Source: Euglena gracilis (Eukaryota > Euglenida > Euglenophyceae > Euglenales). From it: a DNA stretch of 64,000 nt. The DNA is taken from positions 15,740,947-15,804,946 of the forward strand of contig CP154957.1 of assembly GCA_039621445.1 (NCBI GenBank). Direction: 5' to 3'. The notes beneath the pieces are model-generated. The model ran no database searches. It saw only the letters and a program-made list of their open reading frames with translations, and was not told the DNA's origin. Below are positions 20,907 through 32,440 of the stretch, in pieces. A program made the position numbers and the translations under genes. Within the stretch, counting starts at the first letter, position 1, and each line of letters starts with the position of its first letter.

Positions 20907-22011
20907 GCGGGCTGTCTTCCACTACCGCAAGGGTTAATCCCAAGGGAGTTTGGACAGGTTGGGGTTTTCCCCATTCCACATCAAATCCGTACCAAGTGTG
21001 ATCGCGATTGAAATTAGGAATGACGCTTTTCGTGTTTCCAAACAACGAGGCTAATCCGCGTTGTTGGAGTACTCGGTGTATCTCCGCGCATTGCGGGCTA
21101 CAACCAAGTGTATCCTTGGGTGTGGATTCCGTATTCGGAATAGCTATTAGTGTCGGATTTTCAACTAAACATCCACAATCGAAATCCGATTGGGTGGAAA
21201 TTCTCCTGCAGTGCACACATTGGTATGAAGTGTGATGGTGTGACGGGTGTGCGTGTAAGTGGGTGCCGATGGCATTAGCCGGTGAGTCTTGTACAGGTGT
21301 GCCTGGATTCGGCACAACTGGTGGGAAACGGAGTGGTGGTGTAGCTGGGCGACTACTCGGCACCGTAATTACTTCAGGCCTTTGGGCTTTCGTCTTGTAA
21401 CCCAGTGGAACGGCGGGGGTACCGCTACTCGCTTGCCCTACCTCATGTGGTACGCATGTAGGTGTGTCATTGGGTAGGGGGGAGGCTTTCTCCGTACCCC
21501 GGGTGTGGAAAAAGGTGGTTGGTGTGGTGGATAACGGTGTTGCCATTGTGGGTAACGGTGCTGAAAAAGTGGTGGTCGTCATGGTGGACGCCAACGGTGA
21601 TGGTGGTTTGGGTGTCAATGAAGTGGTGGGTGCTGTGCGCAAACCGTGGGAGTGGCAATCCACAACCAATCGGTACTGGCGTAAAAATGGGTATCCCAAA
21701 AATACGTCAGACCCGTGAATTCCGGACTCGTAACCAAAAATATTGGTAAAATGTTGCAATTGTGGGGGGTGTGAGTGATGTTTGGGGATGATGGGCAAGA
21801 GTATCTCGAGCACACATCCCAAATCACCACCGCACATGGGGGTGTTATCCGCGGTTGTAATTTTGATCGGTTTCTTGGCACTTACCAAGAGCGGGGTCGG
21901 TATCAACCCCAACCGAAAAAGCGATGCAATGCGACAACCAGTGTCAATGAGAATTTTAACTTTAGTGGAGAAATTGTGAATGCGGATTTCTGCTTGGACG
22001 AGTAATTCCAT
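20599..22011 (-). CDS. Retropepsin-like protease, cysteine-rich linker and N-terminal half of a Dam-like domain, element A
   Basis: Residues 1-140 form an aspartic protease that matures gag-pol: active site LIDTGCRIASLF (about residue 23) and the later hydrophobic strand GSDVFLGYPFLRQY. A P/T-rich spacer follows (about 145-255), then a cysteine cluster (YQCVHCRR, CGC, GCSPQC, about 275-330) conserved in B and possibly zinc-binding. The end (ALEIDAFSSNAHARLPRYWS, about 425-445) matches the start of Dam-like domains of DIRS elements. The frame ends at a 4-bp insertion; in B the domain reads on as FWGDKVLWVHHPPK. The ATG is shared with B (around 54932). Confidence 0.8.
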   Translation of the reverse strand: MELLVQAEIRIHNFSTKVKILIDTGCRIASLFRLGLIPTPLLVSAKKPIKITTADNTPMCGGDLGCVLEILLPIIPKHHSHPPQLQHFTNIFGYESGIHGSDVFLGYPFLRQYRLVVDCHSHGLRTAPTTSLTPKPPSPLASTMTTTTFSAPLPTMATPLSTTPTTFFHTRGTEKASPLPNDTPTCVPHEVGQASSGTPAVPLGYKTKAQRPEVITVPSSRPATPPLRFPPVVPNPGTPVQDSPANAIGTHLHAHPSHHHTSYQCVHCRRISTQSDFDCGCLVENPTLIAIPNTESTPKDTLGCSPQCAEIHRVLQQRGLASLFGNTKSVIPNFNRDHTWYGFDVEWGKPQPVQTPLGLTLAVVEDSPHVCGSIHCVSSLQPGQWVHEYAKRVWNAFNFGQYRILERWFSKIATLADSFGLALEIDAFSSNAHARLPRYWSQHSNAFDKFWGDTVGVMDAPPSKTYRMCG

Positions 22012-22248
22012 TGGTGCTACGCAAAGTGAAGGGTCTGGCGGAAATACGTTTGCATGCCAGCTTTCCTATCAACCTTTTCCTACTTTGCTCAGCATTCCGA
22101 GCGGAAATGTGGAGTGGGGGGTAGGGGACCCGAAATAATTCCGGGTACTGACCGTGAAAGCGGATGGGCAGGGGGGGCAAGGTTGATCAGGTCTTACCTC
22201 CATCTGTTCATCAGCCCAGAGGTCCGTGCCCTCGGACCTCGGGCTCCC
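22012..22248 (-). other. Gag-protease spacer of element A
   Basis: A non-coding or readthrough spacer between the end of the gag zinc-knuckle region and the protease start. The corresponding spacer in B is about 54696-54931. The sequence is similar in both, including the hairpin-like CCGAGGTCC and GGACCTCTGGGC words. Confidence 0.4.
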
Positions 22249-23963
22249 CTACTCCAAATCCGAACCGGCCGCATAGCCGGCAACGGACTTCTTGGTGGAA
22301 TAGATGGAATTCAATGAGCGCACCGCCATTCGGGCCTCATTAAATTCTCCGTCCGAGGTCTCATCCCCCTCCCTGCCCGAAGCCGGGGTCTCCTCCTCCA
22401 AACAAGAAATCTTGAAACCGACCTTTTGCCGGTTGGAGGAGTAACCACGGTCATCGCGGCGCTTACCGCGATTTCCGTAGCCGGGCCGCGGGGAACGAGA
22501 TCTGGGACATTTGGATGAGTGGTGGTCTTTGGAATCGCAAAGTGAACAACGGGATTTGTGGCGGGATTCCGCATAACGGGGGGAAAGGTATTCCGTTCGA
22601 CCGTCAAACCGTCGTGGTGAACGGGTTTCCCGTCGACCATGATCGGTATATCGGGACTTCCCCGATGACTCGCGCGAAGAGGATGATCCACTTCGCGAAC
22701 GAGATCGTGAAGAATCGCGATTGAAATCCCGTTTTTGGGTAGGGGGTCCAGGTGACCGACCGCGAGAAGGACGGGTTTCCCGACCATCACGCGATGGTGA
22801 CTTGGGCCTACTACCGCTAAAGCGGTTCTCCGAAGAACGTGAAACTCCCGATTGTCGTGAAAACGCCGAGGAACCCGATCCCCGTGAGGAGGTCGAGCCC
22901 CTTGGGCTTCAAATACGCTTTCGTGCATCGGGATTCGGGCAATCCTGAGACATGTGACCAGATTTGTTGCAGAAAAAGCACAGTTTATCCGTGCCTTGGT
23001 CCGAAGAACGCTGGTTCCGCGTTTTCGGTCCCGTGGTGATTTTTGCAACGCATTAACCGCACCCGCAGGGATTCCCGCGGTGGGATGCATTTGGAAAGCG
23101 GACTGTATTTGTCCCAAAACTTGTGTGAGCTTGAGTTGCTTTGACACATAATTCCAACGTTGGGCAAGAGTCATCTCATGCCCGGCCAACTCCTCGCGAT
23201 GGATATCCTTCACGAGGGATGGTGTGAAATGCAACAAAACCGCATCGAATTGTTCGCGCATTTGCTTCTCGCTAAGTTCATCAACTTCGGAAGCAAGTGC
23301 TAACCATTTGGCATACCAAAGGTCAATGGATTTCCATTTGCGATCCGGTGGCGCGCATTGTCGCCATTTCTTCTCCAGGGTAATCCTGGTGACCAAACTT
23401 GAGTTGGTTGAAGCGTATTGCTCAACCAGGTCATCAAATGATACGCCATTACGTATCACCAAATTGCGTGCGCGTTCTCGCTCCTCCCTCGGTAGGCAAT
23501 CGATGAATTCCATCTTGACTACCGCGGGATTCGGGTCTTGGGTGGGTCCCTTTAGTGCCCAGTAGTACTCCCAGTCCCGAAAAAATTGTCTCCATGTGGT
23601 TGGATCCCCGTCCCATTGGGGCTTCACCTTGTTCGCGATTGCGATGGTGCCCTTGAAGTCTCTCTGAGTAACCCGCTGACCCTCGGTGGTATTCCAGGGG
23701 TTTGGGTCAGGGTAATTCTTAACACCAAACGCGTTTCGCGGATTTTCCGCTCCATGTGAACCCCGTGCAGGATTTCCCGAACCAAGTGTAGGGGTGGCAG
23801 GATTTTCCTGCGGGAATTGCGAAAAATGCGGTGAAATTCTCCCTGTGGGGCGGGTTTCCCTCCGAAAACCTGATGGGTGATCTGGTAATCCAGAACCCGA
23901 TGGTGGTTGGTATGATCGCGAATGCGACACATGACCAATACCAGGAGTGGGGTGTTGGCTCAT
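22249..23963 (-). pseudogene. Gag capsid and nucleocapsid of element A
   Basis: The capsid core is about 23700-23060 on the minus strand (WRQFFRDWEYYW, FIDCLPREERERARN, LWYAKWLALASEVDEL), a Ty3-type capsid that assembles the particle. The nucleocapsid part uses another frame from about 23030 because of a small deletion relative to B. It holds two CCHC knuckles (CFFCNKSGHMSQDC near 22975; CSLCDSKDHHSSKC near 22540) with an RS-rich stretch between them that binds RNA. The frame shown open to 22311 is out of phase after about 23030. The overlap of the upstream stop with this ATG (ATGA at 23960-23963) is caused by a 1-bp loss in A, since B reads through. Confidence 0.75.
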
Positions 23964-26158
23964 TCCTCGTACCAGGTTGGAATGTTGAATTTCTTGGTGG
24001 AGACTCGAATTTTCGAGCGGGGATCAATTTCGTCGTCGGAAATATGTCGTGAAAAGTGGGTTTGTGGTGTGGGCAAATGCAAAGGTGGTACAATTCGCGT
24101 TTTCGCGGGTGGTTGTACCAAATTCGCGGTGGATGTAGGGATTCCTACTCCAGAAATGGTAATTTGAGAACACGAATCCGGGACATTTGGAATACCAACC
24201 GCAGCGCTTACCGCGGTGGGTGGTGGCACAACCGGTACCGGAGCGGACATCTTATCCAAACTCGCGGACAAGTCGTGCACCGTTTCTTCCAAATGTTCCA
24301 CCAACTGGAGTTGGCCGCAAATACGGTCAACCTCAGTCTCCAAATGCCGAATGCGTTTGCGGTAACGTGAAAAATCGTCCAAGTGTGGTAACTTTTCAGA
24401 AACCAAGTGTATATCTTGGACAAGTTGTCCTTGGGACTGCTCCACATTCCGGAGTTGACCCGCAAGCGCTTTTACTGCATTTGAGACAATTTGCAATTGG
24501 TGGGGTGACTTGGTGGGGGTTTCCGCGGTGGTGCGCGAATTTTCCGCGGTTGGCTTTTCCAACAACTAAGAAAATCGTCCATCCAACCGTGAAACCTCAT
24601 CTTGCATTGATCAGGCATTCCGATTCACAGATTCCTCAAGTTGAATCAAACTAGTACAAAATGCTTGCAAGGTTTCCTTGTTGTCACCAAGCATTTTGTT
24701 ATAAAATGAGCGAAATTCCGGTGACTCGGATAACCGCGCACGCGAAATATTGGGAAGTGCGCGAATTTCCGCTACCGTGGTAGACAACAAGGTGCAACGG
24801 GTTTGTAATTCCCCAATAGCGGCTTGAATACCACTAATGTCAGGAATTCGCTTGGAAAGTGCAGAAATATGCTCCTGCAAACCGACAACGGTGGCATTAA
24901 TACCGCCAATGTCCGTTTGCGATTGTTGTTGCGCACAATCCAACCGTTGTGCGCAATCCATGATTTTCGCGTTCAAGGCGGTTAATCCATCCTGATTTGC
25001 GGCACAATGACAGGATTTCTGCTCCAAGTGTAAGATGCGTTCCTCCAAAAGCTGGATTTGTGTACGGGGAACAAAATTGTCTTGCACTTTCGCTTGAAAT
25101 TGCTTCAAATGCTCGATTTCCGAGCAAATATGCAAAATCCGTTGTTGGGCTTCTTGGAAAGAAGTGGTGAGTGCGGCGAAATGCTCAATCGCAACAAAGT
25201 TACCGATTTCCGGCATTTTGGGGGTGGCATTTTGTGCTTGTAACTGGTGCTGCAATCGCAGTAGCATGGTTGAACATGATTCCACTTTGGCAAAAAGATG
25301 GCTCATACCATCTTGCACCTGCAGAAACTTGGAATCATTCCGCGTTTCCGCTTCATGCAGTGTTTCACTGATTTGTTGGAAGTTTGTTGGAAGTTGGATG
25401 CGCAAGATACTGTCAACACTTTCCCGAAAATGCTGAAGGTCTTTCCCCGCATTTTCAAAATTGTGTTGGCAATATTTGCCGATTTCCTGCAAATAATTCC
25501 AGCAATATTCCAGTTTGGTGTTGACAACCCTTTGATTGTCCTCATCAAACTGCAAAACCTTGTTGAGCATGGTTGCGCATTCCGCAACACGTTGGTGGAC
25601 ATGCAAAATTTGCTTGCTCAGCGGGTGATCCGCTGGGAGTTGACCGAGAATTCGTTAAACATCACCGGGGGTGAGGTTATCCCTCATATCTTCCTCATAG
25701 TCCTCCACAATGGAAACGGCACCAGAGATTTCCGGTACTACCAGACACATATCTGGGTTCCATGGCAAAGCAGGGAAAACCGCAGTTTCCGCGGGTAATC
25801 CCGGCAATGCGTGAAATGGTGTGGCGGGTGGAAATTGAGGGGGGGGTTGGAAAAAACACGGTGTTTCCACCGAGTTGCACTCCAAAAGGCCCACCGGTGC
25901 TTCCACCGGGGATCTTTTGGGTGTGAACAGAGCAAAGGGCAAATACCCCTCACTTTGTTCATGGATTACATGAGTTGCCAAGTGTAACGGTGCAAGGGGT
26001 TCATCCCCTCGCCGAATCAATGATGGGTGAACCAGGATGGAGGAAGGCATTTTGCAACCTACATCCCGCAGAATCAATGACAATGATGATGAGGAAGGCT
26101 CATTGACCCCTTGCAACAATAAAGGCGTTTCGCCTTGTGACAATGACAATTGATGCAA
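23960..26158 (-). pseudogene. N-terminal coiled-coil part of gag, element A
   Basis: One reading frame spans the region but is interrupted by in-frame stops at 25655-25657 and near 24611. Residues 1-165 are P/S-rich. Two long coiled-coil stretches follow (about 25606-24650: LQDFDEDNQRVV-like start, many heptad L/I; and about 24560-24260), with heptads such as LRNVEQSQGQLVQDIHLVSEKL. This N-terminal extension of about 700 residues is much longer than in ordinary Ty3/Gypsy gag and is shared by B and, shorter, by T. It probably drives multimerisation. The TAA at 25655 is TAC in B. Confidence 0.75.
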
Positions 26159-26546
26159 TGTGTCTTCTTGTTGCTTGGGGAGCCGGGAATTGGAACTTGT
26201 TTCATTCTAACCGTTCCAATCCCCGCAATCTTCATCAAGATTGGTCAATGAACTCATCAACAAGTCATAATCAAATTTGCTGTTGGGGGTTGTGCTCTGC
26301 ATCTTTTGAGATGGGTAAAAAGTCAAAAACCCAAAAATTCACACAAATAAGCAGTGAAACAGGGACCAGAAAGGTTGTATCGGCGAATACCGCACAGAGC
26401 CTTCTGAGACCTGTATCCTTGCTTAAAGGTTGGCTAGTGGCCACGAACAACACTTCCACCGTGTTTCACGGCTCAGTACGATCCTCACCACCAGTCAACC
26501 ACAGAGTTTCTCTGTGTGGAACGTCTGTGTAGGCTCGTTGCCTAAA

Positions 26547-26556
26547 TCTGCTACCA
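26547..26556 (-). promoter_or_regulatory. Primer-binding site of element A
   Basis: On the minus strand TGGTAGCAGA begins two bases after the LTR end. It is complementary to the 3' end of the eukaryotic initiator tRNA-Met (CCTCTGCTACCA in many animals), the usual primer for many LTR elements. The same site is found in B (50310-50319) and C (33321-33332). Confidence 0.75.
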
Positions 26557-26558
26557 AG

Positions 26559-27047
26559 TGTACGTCCAAAGCTTTCCCTTTTACCCTTTTTGGGACTTTC
26601 TGTAAAAGCCTTTCGCTTTCGCCTTGATGCGCAGCCTACTTATGGTAGGGAAAAGTCTTTGGAGTAACGAAAAGTGGTTTTCCCCTTTTCTTCCCAATTC
26701 CCCAAGAAACAAAGCACAAAGCAAAGACTCAGAAGCTTCTTCTGAGGTCAAGTTCGACTGTTCCGAGGGTTTTTCCCTCTGACAAAACCAATGGTCAAAC
26801 TTGGAAAGTTTGACAGTGAAGAATACCACCTGTGGGGGAAGGAGAGAAAAGTGCTGACGTGTCCAGGGGCAGATCCCAGAAGGGTCTGCCACGATCCTAC
26901 CAGCTGTGGTTTTCCACAGTGGTGCGACCGTCACAGAACCCACTCTGCAGATATCCTACAGAGCTGGGACGTGCCTGGTACACAATTAGGCCTACGGCCA
27001 GATATAGCTCTGAGCCTCATACACAGTACTATTCTAGGTGGTATTCA
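26559..27047 (-). mobile_element. 5' LTR of element A
   Basis: The 3' boundary (GTACA on the minus strand at 26559) is set by the primer-binding site. The 5' boundary at 27047 (TGAATACC) is set by homology to the LTR remnant after the purine tract at 10708. The part 26559-26982 is the same as the LTR of B (49885-50307), which starts at TGTACCAGGC. The extra 65 bp contains the shared 33-bp core with a TATA-like GCTATATC, probably the promoter. An alternative is that the LTR ends at 26982. Confidence 0.65.
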
Positions 27048-27411
27048 TAAAGATGGCCAACGGCCTGAATTAGGAATACGTAGCTCCATAGAGCGAAACC
27101 TTATTCTGGTTCTCCTCTCCACAGGTGGTATTCTATTTTATTCCATTTTGGTATTCTATTCTTATTTTCTTCTTCACTTGAATTTCAAGTTTGATTTGTT
27201 TTTTTTTTCTTCATTTGAAGTCCGAAACGGACAGCCAAGTCACTTGACATTTCTTTGTGCAGCCCATAGGGCTTCCATCCCTGCTTGTGCTCTGCCTCTT
27301 AATCAGGGAAAAGGGCTTTCAACTTTTATGTTATTTTATTTTTCCTTTTGTTACTCTAACTTTTCACCTTGTGCACCGAAGGCCGAAAGCGAGGAAAAGG
27401 GTTGGACGTAC
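27048..27411 (+). mobile_element. LTR remnant of the T family
   Basis: It ends in GTTGGACGTACA like the LTR of A/B and shares ACAGGTGGTATTCT with it, but most of the sequence is different. The reverse complement of about 27150-27411 is found inside each T gag unit (about 5911-6172 and 8246-8507). No primer-binding site follows, so it would be a 3' LTR. It abuts the LTR of element A in opposite orientation. Confidence 0.6.
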
Positions 27412-30185
27412 ACTCTTCTTTGAAATTGTAAATTCTTGTTATTGGCTTTCTTCAAACCTTTTGTAAGTCTCAAATGACTTCTGTTCTGGAATTTGCTGGG
27501 GTTCCAATTCCTCTCGCGGGGCGGTTGACTTGCTGTGTTTATTCCTATTGGAGGTTTTTTGGGAATTTTTGGGAAATTTTTGGCTGCTGACGCCAGCGGC
27601 AGCCGACACCCCCTCCCTTGCGACGTTACTCGGACCCGTTTTTCTGCCCCCCCCCCCTGAGCAAACACGGGGAGAGAGAATGTTTTTTTGTGGGGGGGAA
27701 AATTCTGTGTTTTTTTTGAAACGGGTCCTGTCGCTTTTTTTAAAAAATCGGTGTTACGAGTCTGACCCCCCCAAACATAATATCGGGCACCTTGGGGGAC
27801 TCTGGAAAAAAAGGTCTTCGGGGGAAGCCCCCCCCCACCCCTTTCCTCCTACAAGCATGGGGAACGGCTCTTTGAAAACAAAATCTGAAAAACGATTCCA
27901 AACGAAACAAACTCTGGGCACTCCACACCAAGGCCTAAGTCCCACGCTGCTCCTTTGGTGAAAATTATTTGTTATTTTTTTGGGAGCTTTCATTGTGTGA
28001 AACTTCATTCTATTTTGTTTTTTTTATTAAAAAAATCAGGGACTTTGGCCAACAGTGCCTCAGAAAATGAATTGTGTGGGGAAAAGAAAAAGAGAAACCT
28101 AGGCATTCCTTTACAATTCGGGACAGAAGAGGTGAGAGGGCAAGCTGTTATAAGTCGGGAATAGTGTACAATGGGTGTGCAGGTTCGTGTGCGTGTGCGG
28201 TTGTGTGTTTTGTGTGTGTGCACGCTCACTTCCTTGTCATGCACTCCAAACCGAAAATGACTGGGACTGTTTTTTTTTTGAACGCCAAAGGAACAGGGCT
28301 TCACCTTGGCCCACAGCCACTATATCACAGGGCTTTAGTGCCCACGTGGCTGGGTTTTTTTTTACCTTTCATTGGCCCACACCAGGGCCTATGGACGGAG
28401 GAGGGGTCATCTCCAGTCCAGGGTCCCCCTCCCAAAGTTCGGATGCCTCCAAGCTGTGTTCCATGAAAAAAAATGCCTTTGACGAATGTCCATAATCCAA
28501 ACCGAATCAAAAAACTGAGTTCTAAAACTCCAACTCATTTTGTCGTCCACCAGAAAAATTATCAAAATCCCAGGGTTTTCCAACTCTTCGAATAAAATTC
28601 CTCCAGCAACAAAAATCCTCAAACAAATCAAAAATCTCAGTCCAACCCACAAATCCAGGGCCTACAAAGCCCTCAACAAAATCCAATCGAGAATTCCAAC
28701 TGCCACAACCAACGAACAAAGTCCAACCCAGAGCAACCAACCAAACAGAAGCGACATCCAGCAGCATACCGAGGGGCCAGGCCAATCCAGCCCAACCCAG
28801 GGTCCAACCGATTCACTGGAGCCGTAAAACCAACAAATCCGGCTTGCCAAATTAAAATTCACTGCCCCCCCCCCCAGTCACACGGGGCAATGGAGGTCCA
28901 ATGACATGGCAAACTCAAAAATTCTGAAAGTTCAAATCCAATTTTCTCACCCAAGGCGATTTTTTGCTGCCCCCCCCCCCCAGTCACATGGGGCCATGGG
29001 GGTCAATCTGGCTTCAGCCTCCAAACAAAAAAAATCACAAAACTTCGCCGTATTATCCAGACCGGCTGAAATCTCACACATGTCAAAGGACGGGCCTTCA
29101 CAATGTCGCCCCCCCCCCCACCGTCAACCAGTGTGGGGAGGGCCACGGGTTAAAAATTCCTGTCTGCAAAACTGAAATACCCACTTGACGAAAAAAATGG
29201 GGAAAATAGAAATTTCATCAAACCCCGTCACAATCTGGGGTGTGACCAAAAAAAGTCACAGTCACAAAATGATGCATTCCTGTCCCCACCCAAACGTCTC
29301 ACAGGGTATCCAATTCTGAGTCAAATATTCCAACCACAAAGCCAAAACTGATTTTGATCCAGCACACCAACAAAAAAACAGGGCTCATCACAGCCTTGAC
29401 CTGACTCCAACAATTCAGGAAACACTCCTGGCACGGTGGGGAGTGGCCAACCAATCATTGAGCCTGGGCATTGGCCGTGCATCGGGCCAAAGTCCCCGGT
29501 TCGGTTAGGTCAGCCTTAAACTTCCACTGCCAGTGCTTGAGTAAAAAAAATCCACCATTGTCTGCAACTCCAAAAACAATCCACAATTGTGATCATGACA
29601 ATCGTAATCATGTCATTCAATTGCTTGGGTCCCATTGATGATTCATATCATTGAAGTCTGTTCTCCCACTCGACTTGAAATGTTCATTGTGGTCGATTCT
29701 TTGCAAACTGTTGCATTTTTTGGATTCAATAAATTCAATCAAATTCCTTGATGACTTGTCTGCTTTAGATCTCAATGTAACTCAATGTCGATGTAATCAT
29801 CATTGTCCCAGTCAACAAACTTGAACTTGTTGAACAAATCAACCTTGAAATTCTCAAATTCTTTTGCGTTGATTCTCTTCTGTTTGAAATGATTGCTTGA
29901 ACCTGCATGACAAAGCACACAGACACGCACAAAATTGACCACTGGCAACACGGAAGGCAAATTTCTGAATATCCTCGCTTAACCGTTCCTGAAAATGCCA
30001 CTGAATTCTGAACCAAAAGGCACTTAAAATCTGATTATGATCCATCAAATGGGTCACACGAAAACTGTATAAGCAGCCTCAAACCGCAAAAATTGCCTTT
30101 GGGAGTTTTGCATCGTGGGCCCTTTGTGTTTCTCCCCTAAGCAAACTCCACAGCCGAAAAAATGCAACAGATGATGTTACCCACA
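27412..30185 (+). repeat. Repeat family R, copy 1 (about 2.8 kb)
   Basis: It is collinear with 47250-49882: AATTTGCTGGGGTTCCAATTCC, GCCGACGCCAGCGGCAGCC, CATAATATCG, the GTGTGCGTGTGCGG stretch, C-run segments, and the CAAAGCACACAGACACGCAC region all occur in the same order, with many indels. There are no convincing genes; short minus-strand frames (for example 29772-29960) are not conserved between copies. Poly-C/poly-G and poly-T runs are frequent. Its nature (DNA transposon, non-autonomous retroelement or satellite) is unknown. Confidence 0.75.
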
Positions 30186-31019
30186 CACAAACAGACTTTT
30201 TCACTGAAAACTGAACCGAATGATGATGATGTCACTGATGGGCCCAAAAATGAACTTTCCTCAGGGATGTCTTTTCCTCCTGGGTTTATCCACCTTGGTT
30301 CCCAAGACTGAAAAACTGAAAACTGTATCCTGAGCCCTTAGATGGGAGGCCACAGGGGTGTTTAATCCTGGCCTGGGTCTACCCCACCCTCGGAACCCCT
30401 CTTTGTGGGCTTTCCCAAAACCTTATTGGTTACGAGTGGTCCATTAGAGGTCTCCCCCCTACCTCAGGATTTTTCAAAACCCAGATAAATCCTCCACAGG
30501 GCTGTTGGGCTGCCACACTTCAAAACCAGAATGAAACTGGACTGAAAAATCCCAAAAACTGTGCCGATTCTCCAACATATCTCCGTGTCCGGGGGAAAAG
30601 TTTCTCACTGGAAAAATTGTCCCGTGACAAAAGGGACCAGTAAAAACACAAACCAAAATTACACCTGAAATGACTGATTTGCCCCGTCTGGGATGGTGAC
30701 ACATGTCCACACCGTGCCCCACCCCAAATGATATTTGGGACAGCCGAAAACTGAAAACTCAGAAACTGAATATCATTGATCTGGCTGCCTGAACACTAGG
30801 AGAAATTCCCAAGCATCGTGGCTGGGCGTCTCGACTTAAGTGGGACGCAACTGGGGAAAAAACATGCACCTCAGAAACCAGATTCAAAGATATTTGACTT
30901 GGCAGTTTTTCCATAAGCCAAACTCTGTGAACTAAAAAATACAGATTTAAACTTCTGGCTTATTACGCATCTGCCTCCGACCAGCTCACCAAAAGAAGTA
31001 TGAAACAACAATCACAAAG
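30186..31019. other. Unassigned stretch
   Basis: No coding frame, LTR or recognised repeat was seen. It contains an often repeated GAAAACTGAAAACT-like word (30190-30320 and 30750-30770). Confidence 0.35.
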
Positions 31020-31574
31020 TCACAAACAAACCACAAAAACGTACTGATCACTGTAAAGTGTTGTGTGGTGCCAGTCGGTGGTTAGACCTGTGCCGATAGA
31101 AAAATCGCCACCACCACTGATATGGTGGAACCACCCCCAGCTGTTCCATGGATTTAAATGCCAGTCCCAACCCCACCAATCCTGAAACCAACTTGGTCTC
31201 AAAAATTGAAAGTCATTCCAACTGTTTTTGGCAGGCCTCCAGAATTTTTTTGTCTGTCTGAATTTTCCTGGCTGTGCGGCAAAATACAAGGAAGATTTCT
31301 CAGAAGACACTGATGACGGCTGCAAATTTGTGACATGCCCAGAAGTCAGGTTCACAGGCACAAAATTTTCTGGACTTGGTAATTTCAGTTCACTGGGCTG
31401 CAACTTTTCAGCGATTTGCAGTTCCAACGTTTTTATTTTCTCGGTCAACCTTCCGATTTCCACTTCTGCCTTTCCCAATGAATCTGTCACCTCTTTCAGC
31501 TGTTTCGTCAGAGCCTCGCCCTCAACATTCAAAGACTGAATCTTGTTAATTACCCACTTTGAGTTTCGAGTCAA
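31020..31574 (-). CDS. Hypothetical coiled-coil protein fragment
   Basis: A 184-codon minus-strand frame. Residues about 8-60 are a clear coiled coil (heptads in INKIQSLN, LTKQLKEVTDSLGKAEVEIG, LTEKIKTLELQIAEKL). The second half is W/F/H-rich. Composition looks like real protein rather than noise. The frame is open upstream into the GR repeat (31581-31785), beyond which a second plausible frame (31787-32068) continues on the same strand, so a gene may have been split by the repeat. The family is not recognised. Confidence 0.4.
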   Translation of the reverse strand: MTRNSKWVINKIQSLNVEGEALTKQLKEVTDSLGKAEVEIGRLTEKIKTLELQIAEKLQPSELKLPSPENFVPVNLTSGHVTNLQPSSVSSEKSSLYFAAQPGKFRQTKKFWRPAKNSWNDFQFLRPSWFQDWWGWDWHLNPWNSWGWFHHISGGGDFSIGTGLTTDWHHTTLYSDQYVFVVCL

Positions 31575-31580
31575 AAAATC

Positions 31581-31785
31581 GGGACCCTGCTCGCCCGGGG
31601 GGGCTGCCGCTTTCGCTGGGGCCGCAACTACCCTTTTCCGACCCTGGTGGGCTCAGGCCAGGGCCTTTCTGAAAGTGGGCCCCGTTTTCGAACATGCCAA
31701 CCGGCGGTAATGGGGGTGAGGTGTGCCCCCCCGACCCGGGGTCCCAAGTTGCCCCGCGTAGGATCTTTTTTTCCCTCCACTGTTG
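31581..31785 (+). repeat. Dispersed repeat GR, copy 2
   Basis: It shares about 140 bp with 5485-5628 at very high similarity and continues, like the copy at 46888-47083, through GTGCCCCCCCGACCC to CCGCGTAGGATC and a T-run followed by CCTCCA. It sits between two minus-strand coding fragments. Confidence 0.8.
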
Positions 31786-31786
31786 C

Positions 31787-32068
31787 TGTTTCTGTGTCCT
31801 GTCCCTCTGAGTGGCTGGGCTCACTTGACAAAACCTGCCAAAATTTTTCAATGTGATTAATTCTGCATTCCAAACTACTCAGTGTGCATTGCATTGGATC
31901 TTCAGGAGAACCAACAATTATAGCCCACAGAACACCAACCTTCAGGAACAAACCCTGCACAACTTCCACAACTGGAAGACTTTGAGATTGAGATTTGTCA
32001 TCAACAGAATCAAAAAAGTCTTCACTGACAGAGTCAGTGAAGCCACCTCTGCGTACCATTTTTCCCAT
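31787..32068 (-). CDS. Hypothetical protein fragment (upstream half of the split frame)
   Basis: It starts MGKMVRRGGFTDSVSEDF and runs about 95 plausible residues (VVQGLFLKVGVLWAIIVG, LECRINHIEKFWQVL) before entering GR-derived sequence. It may be the N-terminus of the coiled-coil frame at 31020-31574. It is absent from the R/GR copy near 47100. The family is not recognised. Confidence 0.35.
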
Positions 32069-32440
32069 TTCTCAACTTTTGGTCCAAAGGGTGGATAAAT
32101 ACAAAACAAACCCACCTACTTGCAAGCAAACATCAGAGCACAACACAAACCTGAGTGAAACGGCAGGTGAGCACCTTCGAGTTCAGGTGAGTTGTTGTGG
32201 CAAGGAACCAAAAATGTGGAAAGGGGTGCCTTGGCTTCTTGGGAATTGTAAATCCTTGGTATTGGCTTTCTTCAAACCATTTGTAATTCTCAAATGACTT
32301 CTGTTCTGGAATTTGCTGGGGTTCCAATTCCTCTCGCGTGGCGGTTGACTTGCTCTGTCTATTCCTGCTGGGGTTTTTGGGGAATTTTTAGGACATTTTT
32401 GGCTGCCGACGCCAGCGGCAGCCGACACAACCCAGGCCCA
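32069..32440 (+). repeat. Repeat family R, partial copy
   Basis: It matches about 47095-47466, through GACTTGCTCTGTCTATTCC and GCCGACGCCAGCGGCAGCCGACAC, then diverges. The following 250 bp up to the LTR of element C have no match that I can see. Confidence 0.7.

Noticed and set aside
23960-23963. ATGA overlap between the coiled-coil gag frame and the capsid frame of A, resembling a stop-restart site
   Set aside because: Element B has one more base about 60 bp upstream and reads straight through this point, so the overlap comes from a 1-bp loss in A.
29765-30057. Small minus-strand frames in repeat R as genes
   Set aside because: The corresponding region of the second copy (49498-49746) uses a different frame and lacks conserved codons.
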